A program made the translations under genes and the position numbers. Positions 24,405 to 31,650 of a stretch of 42,291 nucleotides of DNA are shown here, piece after piece. This stretch comes from Christensenella sp. UBA2853 (GTDB lineage: Bacteria > Bacillota > Clostridia > Christensenellales > Aristaeellaceae): the NCBI GenBank assembly GCA_002350845.1, contig DEFL01000052.1, positions 1 through 42,291 on the forward strand. Direction: 5' to 3'. Each line of letters starts with the position of its first letter. Within the stretch, counting starts at the first letter, position 1. The notes beneath the pieces are model-generated. The model saw only the letters and a program-made list of their open reading frames with translations, made no database searches and had not been told where the DNA came from.

Positions 24405-25694
24405 TTATTCGGATTCGATCTCGGCTGCGGAACCCTTCAGTCTTTTTTCCACAGACGCCAGGGCCGTTGCCATTTTTTTCTGCTGATCAGTGGACATGCC
24501 GTCAGGAACAATGCCATTGGCCGCAAGCACTCTGTACTGCATCAGGTTTTCGAGTTTGTATCTCCATGTAAAAGTCGGCGTATAAGTTGCCCGCACACTT
24601 ACGCTTCCCTTTTCATCCACCGTGATATCCACGTGAAGCAGAATGCTTTGCAGCGCTGAATCCTTCGTGGAAGAAGACAATAGACAGCCCAGGGAATATG
24701 CGCACAGTGCCGTGCACTTCGTGCCATCACCCCGCTCTGATGAGATCCATTCAACAGTCTGCACGCGGCGTGGACCGTTGCCAATGATCACATCTGCACC
24801 GGCAGCACACAAACCGGCTGCCAACTTTTTCTGCGCGCTGGTCACCTCTGCCTTTCCGGCAGTCCCCCAGTTCACGGAAACGACCACGACCTGGGCTCCG
24901 AGCGAACGGACAATGGAAATATCCTGTGCGGCCTGTTCAAGGAGAGGAACTGCAAAACTGTTCCCATCCTTTCGAAGGCATTTCCGGCCTGCAGAAGAAA
25001 GTGATTCGGTATAGTGCAGCAGCGCCACCTTCACATTTCCGATGGTCCTGATATGACTGGAAAGTGCTGCCTCACCCTCGTTTGTATAGGCTCCAAACAC
25101 GGTCAGCCCGCGGTTCTGGGCAGACTGGACAGTACTGCGCAGCGCCTCAAAACCCCTGTCATAGATCTTTCCAAATCCAAGGGCAACGCCATCAAATCCA
25201 CCGGCAGTCAGCATCCCCATCACCGCATCCGGTGCTATCAGGTCAGAAACCTTGGCATCCGGAACGACCAGATTTTCCAAAGGTGCCATACTGAAATCCG
25301 AGCGGATGTCATCCGTGACAAGGGACAGAATTTCCGAAAAATCGTAAAGCCGGGTATCACTGTAGTAACCTGACTGACGTACGGCTGTTTCCAGCGCAAT
25401 GGTTCCGCCAAAGGTCAAATGAACCTGGCCGCCGGCCGGCTCCGGTGTTGCCTGCACAGGGACCGCAGCCGAAAGCCGCGGCGCTGCAACTGTTTGCTGT
25501 ATGGGAATCTCGTCGATTGTTCTCTCAGGCAGAACCTCAGAAAAGTCCATGGTCATCAGCTGCTCAGTCAGGTGATGATCTGTACCGCCTGACAGATAGC
25601 GGATCACGCGCACCGTTCCAACCATGACCAGGACAGATAGGCACACCATGAGGATTGTCCCGACAGAGATGCCCCGATGTCCGTTTTTTCTCAT
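24405..25694 (-). CDS. CapA-family protein with degenerate metal-binding motifs
   Basis: 429-aa membrane-anchored protein: one N-terminal membrane segment (about 10-33), a spacer rich in Pro/Ala/Thr, then a CapA/PgsA-like fold from about residue 90. The framework is recognisable, but each catalytic motif is altered. The usual GD-M-R is GGTIALE (96-102), ANNHALD is ALGFGKIYD (171-179), the H of HWG is N (NWG, 275-277), GHHPH is GNGPR (305-309), and SLGN is SLGC. It therefore probably does not bind the usual metals and may act as a structural or sensing protein. No clear ribosome site precedes ATG 25694, but the microprotein stops 5 nt upstream, suggesting coupling. Confidence 0.75.
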   Translation of the reverse strand: MRKNGHRGISVGTILMVCLSVLVMVGTVRVIRYLSGGTDHHLTEQLMTMDFSEVLPERTIDEIPIQQTVAAPRLSAAVPVQATPEPAGGQVHLTFGGTIALETAVRQSGYYSDTRLYDFSEILSLVTDDIRSDFSMAPLENLVVPDAKVSDLIAPDAVMGMLTAGGFDGVALGFGKIYDRGFEALRSTVQSAQNRGLTVFGAYTNEGEAALSSHIRTIGNVKVALLHYTESLSSAGRKCLRKDGNSFAVPLLEQAAQDISIVRSLGAQVVVVSVNWGTAGKAEVTSAQKKLAAGLCAAGADVIIGNGPRRVQTVEWISSERGDGTKCTALCAYSLGCLLSSSTKDSALQSILLHVDITVDEKGSVSVRATYTPTFTWRYKLENLMQYRVLAANGIVPDGMSTDQQKKMATALASVEKRLKGSAAEIESE

Positions 25695-25699
25695 GGCAT

Positions 25700-25822
25700 T
25701 TATACTCGGCTGAACACGGCTGCGGCAACAACGGACAAAACCATGGTCACCGCAAGAATCAGGCAGAGAATTCTAGTCAGCGTTTTCTTGCGGTCTTCAT
25801 CATGATTCCTTATTTTCGACAT
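25700..25822 (-). CDS. 40-residue single-pass membrane microprotein
   Basis: Starts at ATG 25822 with AAAGGA 9 nt upstream. The product has a charged head (MSKIRNHDEDRKKTLTR) and one hydrophobic segment (about residues 18-37), ending FSRV. It overlaps the 3' end of the CNNM gene by 23 nt in another frame and stops 5 nt before the CapA-like gene, which lacks its own ribosome site. The arrangement suggests a translated linker gene that may work with one of its membrane neighbours. I recognise no family. Confidence 0.6.
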   Translation of the reverse strand: MSKIRNHDEDRKKTLTRILCLILAVTMVLSVVAAAVFSRV

Positions 25823-27080
25823 GCTGTTTCATCCTTTCTGTCTCTTCAGGTTTTCTCTCGACACGAACGCTCGTAACGCGTCTTCTGTCCATTCCGGTCA
25901 CTGTGCCGTGAATCAAACCTGTGTCAAATTCCATACCCACGGTTGGAATCTGCCCGAGCACTTCGGCAGCCCAGCCGCCCACCGTATCCGCTTCATAGTT
26001 GTTTTCGATATTCAGAATGTCACAGAGTTCTTCCAGCGGAAGACCGCCGTTCACCTGAATCGACCCGTCTTCGAGCGTCACGACATCTTCTGTAACATCA
26101 TCATGCTCATCATAGATTTCACCAACAAGCTCTTCAAGCACATCTTCCAGCGTCACGATACCCTCTGTGCCGCCAAACTCATCCAGCACCACAACCATAT
26201 GCGTTCTGGTATTCTGAAACAGCTTCAGGAGTCTGGACAGTTCAAGTGTCGCAGGTGCATAGACCGGAGGTACCATAATCCGGATAATCCCCTGCACGCC
26301 TGCATGTCTTGCCCGGTAAAAATCCTTTTCATGAAGAATACCCACAATATGGTCCATATCCTCGTGATAAACAGGCAGACGGGAATATCCGCTCCGTCTG
26401 AAAAGCTCTTCCGCTTCATCCATGCTGGCCGTGTCTTCCAGGGCCTCAACATCCACACGCGGAGTCATAATGTCCAGCGCGTCTGAATCGTTGAATTCCA
26501 CGGCAGAGCGGATCAATTCACCTTCATGCTCATCCATCCCGCCTTCGGTCTGGGCTTCATCGACCATGGTGATGATTTCTTCCTCAATGGGCGTATCATC
26601 CGTCTGCGGATTGAAGATTTTTCTGACAAACTTCTGCCACAGCACAAACAGTGCATTCACCGGCGTAAGCAGTTTCTGCAGGGTCTGCATTGGGCGTGCA
26701 ACATGAATGGATATTTTTTCAGGTGACTGTTTCGCAATCATTTTCGGTGCGACCTCACCGATCAGCAGGATCAGAATGGTCATGACCACTGTAGAAACCG
26801 TCGCGCCTGCGTTTCCGATCAATGAAGTGAAAAAGACTGTAGCAATCGCGGTGCCGGCAATATTGACGATATTGTTTCCGACAAGCACTGTCGTCAGCAG
26901 CCTGTCATAATCTTCAGTCAGATTCCATGCGATTTCGGCCCGCTTATCGCCGTTCTGCTGCAAGGTTTTCAGTCGGGTTCGCTTGACGGCCATAAAGGCA
27001 GTCTCCGATGCCGAGAAAAAAGCTGACAGTGCAACGCAGATCAAAAGCCCAGCTGCCTGGGTCCATAATAGAGGAGTCAT
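25800..27080 (-). CDS. CNNM/CorC (HlyC) family membrane protein with CBS domains
   Basis: 426 aa in the usual order: CNNM transmembrane domain (about 1-185, including FFSASETAFMAV and TVLVGNNIVNIAGTA), a CBS pair (about 205-325, IMTPRVDVEAL and VVVLDEFGGTEGIVTLED), then a CorC_HlyC domain (about 345-415, VNGGLPLEELCDIL). Members are linked to magnesium and cobalt efflux or homeostasis. GAAAGGATG lies before ATG 27080. First gene of a tight minus-strand set with the microprotein and the CapA-like gene, from a strong promoter at 27217-27245. Confidence 0.94.
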   Translation of the reverse strand: MTPLLWTQAAGLLICVALSAFFSASETAFMAVKRTRLKTLQQNGDKRAEIAWNLTEDYDRLLTTVLVGNNIVNIAGTAIATVFFTSLIGNAGATVSTVVMTILILLIGEVAPKMIAKQSPEKISIHVARPMQTLQKLLTPVNALFVLWQKFVRKIFNPQTDDTPIEEEIITMVDEAQTEGGMDEHEGELIRSAVEFNDSDALDIMTPRVDVEALEDTASMDEAEELFRRSGYSRLPVYHEDMDHIVGILHEKDFYRARHAGVQGIIRIMVPPVYAPATLELSRLLKLFQNTRTHMVVVLDEFGGTEGIVTLEDVLEELVGEIYDEHDDVTEDVVTLEDGSIQVNGGLPLEELCDILNIENNYEADTVGGWAAEVLGQIPTVGMEFDTGLIHGTVTGMDRRRVTSVRVERKPEETERMKQHVENKES

Positions 27081-27151
27081 AGATGCATCCTTTCCGTTCG
27101 GTTCCCGCCATCCTGTGCAGGGTGTCGAACGTCACTGGGAGGCAGATCCAC
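27077..27151 (-). CDS. Possible 24-codon upstream ORF in the CNNM leader
   Basis: A GTG-initiated frame (MDLPPSDVRHP...) with AAAGGAG 10 nt upstream ends in a TGA that overlaps the CNNM start codon as ATGA. It could couple or gate translation of the CNNM gene, or be chance. It has no sequence match that I recognise. Confidence 0.3.
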   Translation of the reverse strand: MDLPPSDVRHPAQDGGNRTERMHL

Positions 27152-27216
27152 GATCCCCACACTCCTTTCTCTTTTTCCGCTCTTTTTCCAGCTGTCCTGG
27201 GTCGGGAATAGCAGTC

Positions 27217-27245
27217 ATTATATCACTTCTGCATGCGTACCGCAA
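27217..27245 (-). promoter_or_regulatory. Promoter of the CNNM-microprotein-CapA set
   Basis: Minus-strand TTGCGG (-35), 17-nt spacer, TATAAT (-10), giving a leader of about 130 nt. The 307-nt gap 27081-27387 holds this promoter, the leader ORF and the divergent promoter at 27330-27358. Confidence 0.75.
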
Positions 27246-27329
27246 CTTTCACGAAATGACTATGCCGTTTCTGCGCAGTCCGCACCCGTTTTCTTTGCCC
27301 TGAATGGTTCTCTTCTTTCCTGGATGCAC

Positions 27330-27358
27330 TTGCATCCCCGGGGAAAAAAGGATATGAT
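27330..27358 (+). promoter_or_regulatory. Promoter of small membrane protein gene with palindrome on -35
   Basis: TTGCAT (-35), 17-nt spacer, TATGAT (-10), about 30 nt before the ATG. The -35 is contained in the right arm of GGATGCA-CT-TGCATCC (27322-27337), a near-perfect dyad that looks like an operator. Confidence 0.65.
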
Positions 27359-27387
27359 ATGCTCACTTTGTCAGAGGAAGTGATCCT

Positions 27388-27630
27388 ATGAATGCATATG
27401 CTGTTGCCGGCTTTGTGATGGCCATTGCCTCTCTGCTGGTACCTTTCTTCGGCTTCAGCAGTACGATTGCCCTTGCTCTGTCTGCCGTCGGCTTCTATAT
27501 TGCCCGAATGGAAAAGGGCCAGAAAGGCATTGCTCTTTCCGGCGTGATCATCTCCATTGTCTCTGTTGTGCTGGCCTGTGCAGAAAACATGCTTCTGCTG
27601 CTTCATTACCTGGGCAGACTGCCTCTGTAA
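27388..27630 (+). CDS. Small DUF4190-like membrane protein
   Basis: 80 aa with two hydrophobic hairpin segments: AVAGFVMAIASLLVPFFG and GIALSGVIISIVSVVLACA, separated by ARMEKGQKGIA. This layout (AxxGFVxxI...G.aiaG.iiSi) is typical of the DUF4190 family of small membrane proteins of unknown function. AGAGGAAGTGAT precedes the ATG. It is transcribed alone and has its own promoter and terminator. Confidence 0.75.
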   Translation: MNAYAVAGFVMAIASLLVPFFGFSSTIALALSAVGFYIARMEKGQKGIALSGVIISIVSVVLACAENMLLLLHYLGRLPL

Positions 27631-27670
27631 GCCGAAAAAACTGTCCTTTCCGGCAGTTCATTCATCATGA

Positions 27671-27710
27671 ACAGAAAAATGCACTGACATGGACCAGTGC
27701 ATTTTTCTGT
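27671..27710. terminator. Bidirectional terminator
   Basis: 16-bp perfect stem, ACAGAAAAATGCACTG and its complement, loop of 8 nt. The A/T-rich stem base lets it serve the small membrane protein gene on the plus strand and the hydrolase gene on the minus strand. Confidence 0.88.
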
Positions 27711-27745
27711 TTGTTCCGATCTTCCATGCCTGCAGGCAGTTCATT

Positions 27746-28633
27746 TTATTGGTTTTTCTCCATCCATTCCCTGAGTGTCTGCATATACGCATCACGAGCA
27801 TCCACACAGCAGCTGTGGCGTGCCCCTTCAAACACATGCATTTCTGATCCAGGAATCCCCCTGTGCAGCGTTTCTGCAAGTGTCTCCGTGCACAGATCAC
27901 GGCTTCCCCTGAGAATCAGTGCAGGCACACGGATTTCCTTCAGGCGGTCGGTGTAATCAAAGTCACGCAGTGTTCCTGTTGCGGTAAACTCATTGGGACC
28001 CCAGGCCGTCAAATAGCTCTCTCTTCCCTTTGGAACGTTTCTTCTCAGGCATTCCGGGCTTTCCTCTGTCACAGGTCCTGCACAGTATGTTTCCATGAAA
28101 TGTGCAGTCGCCTCCTGGACCCTGCTGCCAGTGAAATCACCGATCGTTTCCGCTTCCCGTATTGCCTGCTGATCTTCCTCAGAAAGCGTCCGAATCAATC
28201 GATGCTGTTCCTGAGCCCACAGTCTTGAGGATGACAAAGTGGAAGACAGAATGACCGAAGCAATCCCGCTTGGACGGCATTCGATCAGATAGGCCAGAGC
28301 CAGCATCCCGCCGAAAGACTGCCCCAGAAGGTGCATCCTTTCCAGTTTCAGAGTGTCGCGAAGTGCCGCCAGTTCCTCCATCCAGGTACCCATGACCCAC
28401 CATTCCGGATGCCCCTCGACATACGAAAGCCCGCACCCAATCTGGTCATACATGATCAGCTGCATGCCTTCGTCCGCGAGAGGATCCAGCATTTCAAAAT
28501 AATTATGGGTCGATCCCGGTCCGCCATGCAGCAGTACGATCGGGGTGGGAAAACGTGTCGAAACATCTCCAATGATTCTGTAATAGGTATGCGCTCCACG
28601 AAACGGCATGCAGCCTTCTATTATCCGCGCCAT
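27746..28633 (-). CDS. pip: Proline iminopeptidase-like alpha/beta hydrolase
   Basis: 295-aa alpha/beta hydrolase of the S33 family, which releases N-terminal proline from peptides. The oxyanion motif HGGPG is at 36-40, the nucleophile elbow GQSFGG at 104-109 (Ser106), the acid Asp246 in GSRDLCT and His273 in GARHSC. The cap domain (about 125-225) is of normal size. AGAGAGGAG precedes the ATG. It lies downstream of the two VanY-type carboxypeptidase genes on the same strand, with a strong hairpin between, so a shared transcript with lowered expression is possible. Proline specificity is inferred from the family. Confidence 0.88.
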   Translation of the reverse strand: MARIIEGCMPFRGAHTYYRIIGDVSTRFPTPIVLLHGGPGSTHNYFEMLDPLADEGMQLIMYDQIGCGLSYVEGHPEWWVMGTWMEELAALRDTLKLERMHLLGQSFGGMLALAYLIECRPSGIASVILSSTLSSSRLWAQEQHRLIRTLSEEDQQAIREAETIGDFTGSRVQEATAHFMETYCAGPVTEESPECLRRNVPKGRESYLTAWGPNEFTATGTLRDFDYTDRLKEIRVPALILRGSRDLCTETLAETLHRGIPGSEMHVFEGARHSCCVDARDAYMQTLREWMEKNQ

Positions 28634-28679
28634 CTCCGCTGCTCCTCTCTGCTCTTTTTTCCTTCCCGCTCAACGATCT

Positions 28680-28715
28680 GCAGCCTGCCATACACTTCAC
28701 TGTATGACAGGCTGC
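28680..28715. other. 15-bp hairpin between carboxypeptidase and hydrolase genes
   Basis: GCAGCCTGCCATACA pairs with TGTATGACAGGCTGC (one mismatch/wobble, 6-nt loop). On the minus strand no T-run follows, so it may be a processing or weak termination site; the T-run is on the plus-strand side, where no gene needs it. Confidence 0.6.
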
Positions 28716-28719
28716 GGTT

Positions 28720-29565
28720 TTATTCGGCTGAACGCTGAATATAGGGATCCACAATCGCGGGATCTCCACCCGCTGCAATGAATTCATCAATGGCGGCCTG
28801 AAGCTGCTCATGAAACTCTTCCAGGCACAGACCGTTCTCCTTGATGTATGTTGCCACGGGAATTCCGACATAACGGTAATGCCACGGTTCAAAATTGATC
28901 TCCGTGATTTCCTCTTTATCGCTGGGATATCGCAGAATGAAGCCATAGCGGTAAGCATTTTCCGCCATCCATTTTGCTTCATCCGTCTTTCCAAAATCCC
29001 TGTTCATCGCCTTATCTCGCCATGAACGGGAAACGATATCGCATCCCAGTCCCGTCTGGTGATCGCTTGCGCCGGGCTTGCTCACCCAGCCGTCGTCTTT
29101 CCCATGGTTTTTCTTCAGGCGGTTATAATACATGGTATTCTGCGTCTGATAGGAGCGGTATGCGCTTTTCAGATACAGTTTGATGCCGTCCTTCAGCGCA
29201 CCTTCGAACATCTCCACCAGGGCCAGTCCGCAGGTTTCCTGAAGCTGCATTTTGCTTCCGGATGCTTTATTGACACCTCCGTTTGCATTGCTCCCATCCT
29301 TGTTTGCCTTTCTCGACACCATGCTCATGATGGGGTCCGGCTTGTCTTCTTTGCTGAGAAGGCAGTGTTTATTGGCCAGACGAATCATGACCGGATCCAT
29401 ATCCTTCAGATCCACCGGAAAATTCCAGTCCACTTCACCGTAAACCGGGACCTCTTCCAGTTCCACAATGTCCTCCAGTGTGAATTCGATCTCCTCTTCA
29501 GCAAACGCAGCGCAGCCCAGAAGGATCATCAGCATCAGCCCGAAGGCAATCACTCTCTTCAGCAT
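28720..29565 (-). CDS. VanY-type D-alanyl-D-alanine carboxypeptidase (M15B), copy 2
   Basis: 281 aa from ATG 29565 (MLKRVIAFGL) with a signal sequence that contains a lipobox-like LLGC at 15-18; ordinary cleavage at AFA is an alternative. The M15B zinc site is intact: SAYRSYQTQ, SDHQTGLGCDI (His169, Asp176) and FEPWHYRYVG (His229). Such enzymes trim the terminal D-Ala from peptidoglycan stem peptides outside the cell. A Lys/Asn/Gly-rich stretch (about 83-106) is an insertion not seen in the other copy. It starts 4 nt after the stop of its paralogue. Confidence 0.9.
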   Translation of the reverse strand: MLKRVIAFGLMLMILLGCAAFAEEEIEFTLEDIVELEEVPVYGEVDWNFPVDLKDMDPVMIRLANKHCLLSKEDKPDPIMSMVSRKANKDGSNANGGVNKASGSKMQLQETCGLALVEMFEGALKDGIKLYLKSAYRSYQTQNTMYYNRLKKNHGKDDGWVSKPGASDHQTGLGCDIVSRSWRDKAMNRDFGKTDEAKWMAENAYRYGFILRYPSDKEEITEINFEPWHYRYVGIPVATYIKENGLCLEEFHEQLQAAIDEFIAAGGDPAIVDPYIQRSAE

Positions 29566-29569
29566 GTTC

Positions 29570-30268
29570 TTATTCCCCGCTTTCCTGATTCTGAGAAAGA
29601 AGTTCCAGCATGACAGCTGTTCTCTCCAGAAGAAGAAATTCTTCCAATGGCATATTGTTTTCGTGCAGTTTTTCAGCTGCTTCCAGTCCGACGTACCGGA
29701 TGTGCCAGGGTTCAGGAGAATATCCGGTGATCTCCTCCCATCCTTCCTGATAGCGGATAACGAAGCCAAAACGCCAGCAGTTGTCTCTCAGCCATATCCC
29801 CCCGCGGCTGTCACCGAAAGCGCCTGAAAGATTCTTGTCACTGGAGAGACTTCGCATCCCCACATCCATGGTCAGCCCTGTCTGATGCTCACTGGTGCCC
29901 GGCCGTGCAACATATGCGTCCGCTGCTTCCACATCACCGCGCACACGCTTGAGCTTATTCCGGTATATTCTTTCCTGCTTGTCATAGGGACGATAGCCGC
30001 TGACCGAAACCAGCGTAACGCTGCATTCCTTCTTCGCAGCTGCGTACATTTCTTCCAGCGCGTCTGCCACATGAGGCTGCAGCCGCCGCACCTGTCCGGG
30101 AACATTCGCCTGCCGCGTGGGAGGAATGAAATCCTCAGAAATGCGCCAGGAACGATTGACCAGCAGAAGACCTTCCGGATCGTTCTGAGGACATGCCGTA
30201 TTCAGTGTATTGGTGACAAGCATTGTACCTGAAACAATCAGCGCTGCCACACTTTCCAAAATGGACAT
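29570..30268 (-). CDS. VanY-type D-alanyl-D-alanine carboxypeptidase (M15B), copy 1
   Basis: 232 aa from ATG 30268 (MSILESVAAL), with GGGGGTGA upstream and an N-terminal hydrophobic segment (about 5-20) serving as signal or anchor. Zinc motifs: SGYRPYDKQ, TSEHQTGLTMDV (His128, Asp135) and EPWHIRYVG (His190). It is clearly paralogous to the next gene but more compact. The two form a tandem operon behind the promoter at 30290-30317, so the cell exports two carboxypeptidases in a fixed ratio. Confidence 0.9.
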   Translation of the reverse strand: MSILESVAALIVSGTMLVTNTLNTACPQNDPEGLLLVNRSWRISEDFIPPTRQANVPGQVRRLQPHVADALEEMYAAAKKECSVTLVSVSGYRPYDKQERIYRNKLKRVRGDVEAADAYVARPGTSEHQTGLTMDVGMRSLSSDKNLSGAFGDSRGGIWLRDNCWRFGFVIRYQEGWEEITGYSPEPWHIRYVGLEAAEKLHENNMPLEEFLLLERTAVMLELLSQNQESGE

Positions 30269-30289
30269 GTCTTCACCCCCATGGAGTGC

Positions 30290-30317
30290 ATTATACAGCA
30301 AAACCGTGCTGAGTCAA
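30290..30317 (-). promoter_or_regulatory. Promoter of the carboxypeptidase pair with inverted repeat
   Basis: Minus-strand TTGACT (-35), 16-nt spacer, TATAAT (-10). A 9-bp inverted repeat (AACCGTGCT, 7-nt gap, AGCACGGTT; 30302-30326) covers the -35 and part of the spacer, as an operator would. It lies just after the pfkA terminator. Confidence 0.7.
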
Positions 30318-30344
30318 AGCACGGTTCCTGCAGGAATGCCAAAT

Positions 30345-30370
30345 GAAAAGGGCTGCGAAACCGCAGCCCT
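30345..30370 (-). terminator. Terminator of pfkA
   Basis: Minus-strand 9-bp stem AGGGCTGCG/CGCAGCCCT with loop GTTT followed by TTTCATTT, 7 nt after the stop. Confidence 0.88.
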
Positions 30371-30377
30371 CTGTTTG

Positions 30378-31454
30378 TTAGTTCTTCTCACCGAAGGAAA
30401 TGCCCATCATACGTGCAATGGCCACCATCTGATCGTCCGCAGGCACCAGCTTCGGAACGCCCGCAACGTCCTTCAGTTTATTGTGTGTAATCTGATTGCC
30501 CTTCAGCGCAACCGTCACGCCGTACACTTCATCACGGATCAGTTCTGCCGCGTGCACACCAAACTGAGTGGACAGAACGCGGTCATATGCGCTCGGCGAA
30601 CCGCCGCGCTGGATATGTCCGGGAACCACACTGCGCGCTTCAACGCCAACGAGTTCTCTCAGCTGGGCCGCGACATCTGCACTCGCAGAATAGTGGGATG
30701 CTGCGCGCGCCGCCTCACGGTCCTTCTTCTTCATCTTGGCTTCTTCTTTGCTCATTGCGCCTTCTGCCACGGCAATGATCGTAAAGCCCTTGTTGCTGCT
30801 TGCACGCTTTTCAACAACCTTGGCCACTTCCTCAATCCTGTAGGGAATTTCAGGAATCAGAATGACGTCGGCACCGCCGGCCACGCCGGAATACAGAGTC
30901 AGCCAGCCGGCCTTGTTTCCCATGATTTCAATGACCATCACGCGGCCATGGCTTGCCGCTGTTGTATGAATGCGGTCAATCACTTCCGTTGCAATATCCA
31001 TGGCGGTGTGGAAACCAAATGTGAAGTCGGTGCCGTACAGATCGTTATCAATGGTCTTGGGCAGGCCGATCACATTCAGACCTTCTTCAGAAAGAAGATT
31101 CGCGGTCTTATGTGTGCCATTGCCGCCGAGTGTCACAAGGCAGTCCAGCTTCAGATCCTTATAGGTCTTTTTCATCGCCGCAACTTTATCCACATTGTCA
31201 TCTTCAATGACGCGCATGTTGCGGAAAGGCGTTCTGCTCGTTCCGAGGATCGTTCCGCCAAGTGTCAGAATACCGGAGAACTGCGAGCGCTCCATGAGCT
31301 GCGTATCCCCTTCGATCAGTCCGCGATATCCATCATGAATACCAATGATCTCGCAGTCAAACATTTCATACGATGCACGCGCAACGCCGCGAATCGCAGC
31401 ATTCAGTCCAGGACAGTCCCCGCCGCTAGTAAGGATACCTATACGTCTCTTCAT
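30378..31454 (-). CDS. pfkA: 6-phosphofructokinase
   Basis: Phosphorylates fructose 6-phosphate in glycolysis. 358 aa from ATG 31454, with AGGAGG 8 nt upstream. Motifs: LTSGGDCPGLNAAIRG at the start, TLGGNGTHKTA (GGNGT at 110-114) and PKTIDND at 132-138. Gly at the second-last place of GGNGT points to ATP as phosphoryl donor, while Lys in PKTIDND is shared with PPi-type and 'clade X' enzymes, so donor use should not be assumed. It also has MGNKAGW where MGRxAGW is usual. It is monocistronic with its own promoter and terminator. Confidence 0.95.
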   Translation of the reverse strand: MKRRIGILTSGGDCPGLNAAIRGVARASYEMFDCEIIGIHDGYRGLIEGDTQLMERSQFSGILTLGGTILGTSRTPFRNMRVIEDDNVDKVAAMKKTYKDLKLDCLVTLGGNGTHKTANLLSEEGLNVIGLPKTIDNDLYGTDFTFGFHTAMDIATEVIDRIHTTAASHGRVMVIEIMGNKAGWLTLYSGVAGGADVILIPEIPYRIEEVAKVVEKRASSNKGFTIIAVAEGAMSKEEAKMKKKDREAARAASHYSASADVAAQLRELVGVEARSVVPGHIQRGGSPSAYDRVLSTQFGVHAAELIRDEVYGVTVALKGNQITHNKLKDVAGVPKLVPADDQMVAIARMMGISFGEKN

Positions 31455-31504
31455 CAGTACAACGCCTCCTGAAACAGTTTTTTTACCTGATTTGATCATA
31501 GAAA

Positions 31505-31533
31505 AGTATAGCACGCATGGAAATGCGGCGCAA
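31505..31533 (-). promoter_or_regulatory. Promoter of pfkA
   Basis: Minus-strand TTGCGC (-35), 17-nt spacer, TATACT (-10), giving a leader of about 45 nt. Confidence 0.7.
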
Positions 31534-31607
31534 TAATAAATGCTCATCATTCTCCCGAGTTTTTTTGAAGGAATCCCGCTTTTTTTGGAGAAACATGTTA
31601 GGAGCGC

Positions 31608-31625
31608 CATGCAGCTGCCTGCATG
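31608..31625. promoter_or_regulatory. Palindrome upstream of the prolyl-tRNA editing gene
   Basis: CATGCAG-CTGC-CTGCATG, 7-bp arms, 25 nt before the start codon. It could be an operator or a leader hairpin. No convincing promoter for this gene was found in the 120 nt upstream. Confidence 0.35.
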
Positions 31626-31650
31626 AGATCACCAGGAGAGAATCACTGCC

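Noticed and set aside
30210..31472. 420-codon frame opposite pfkA
   Set aside because: Antisense shadow; pfkA has all motifs, ribosome site, promoter and terminator.
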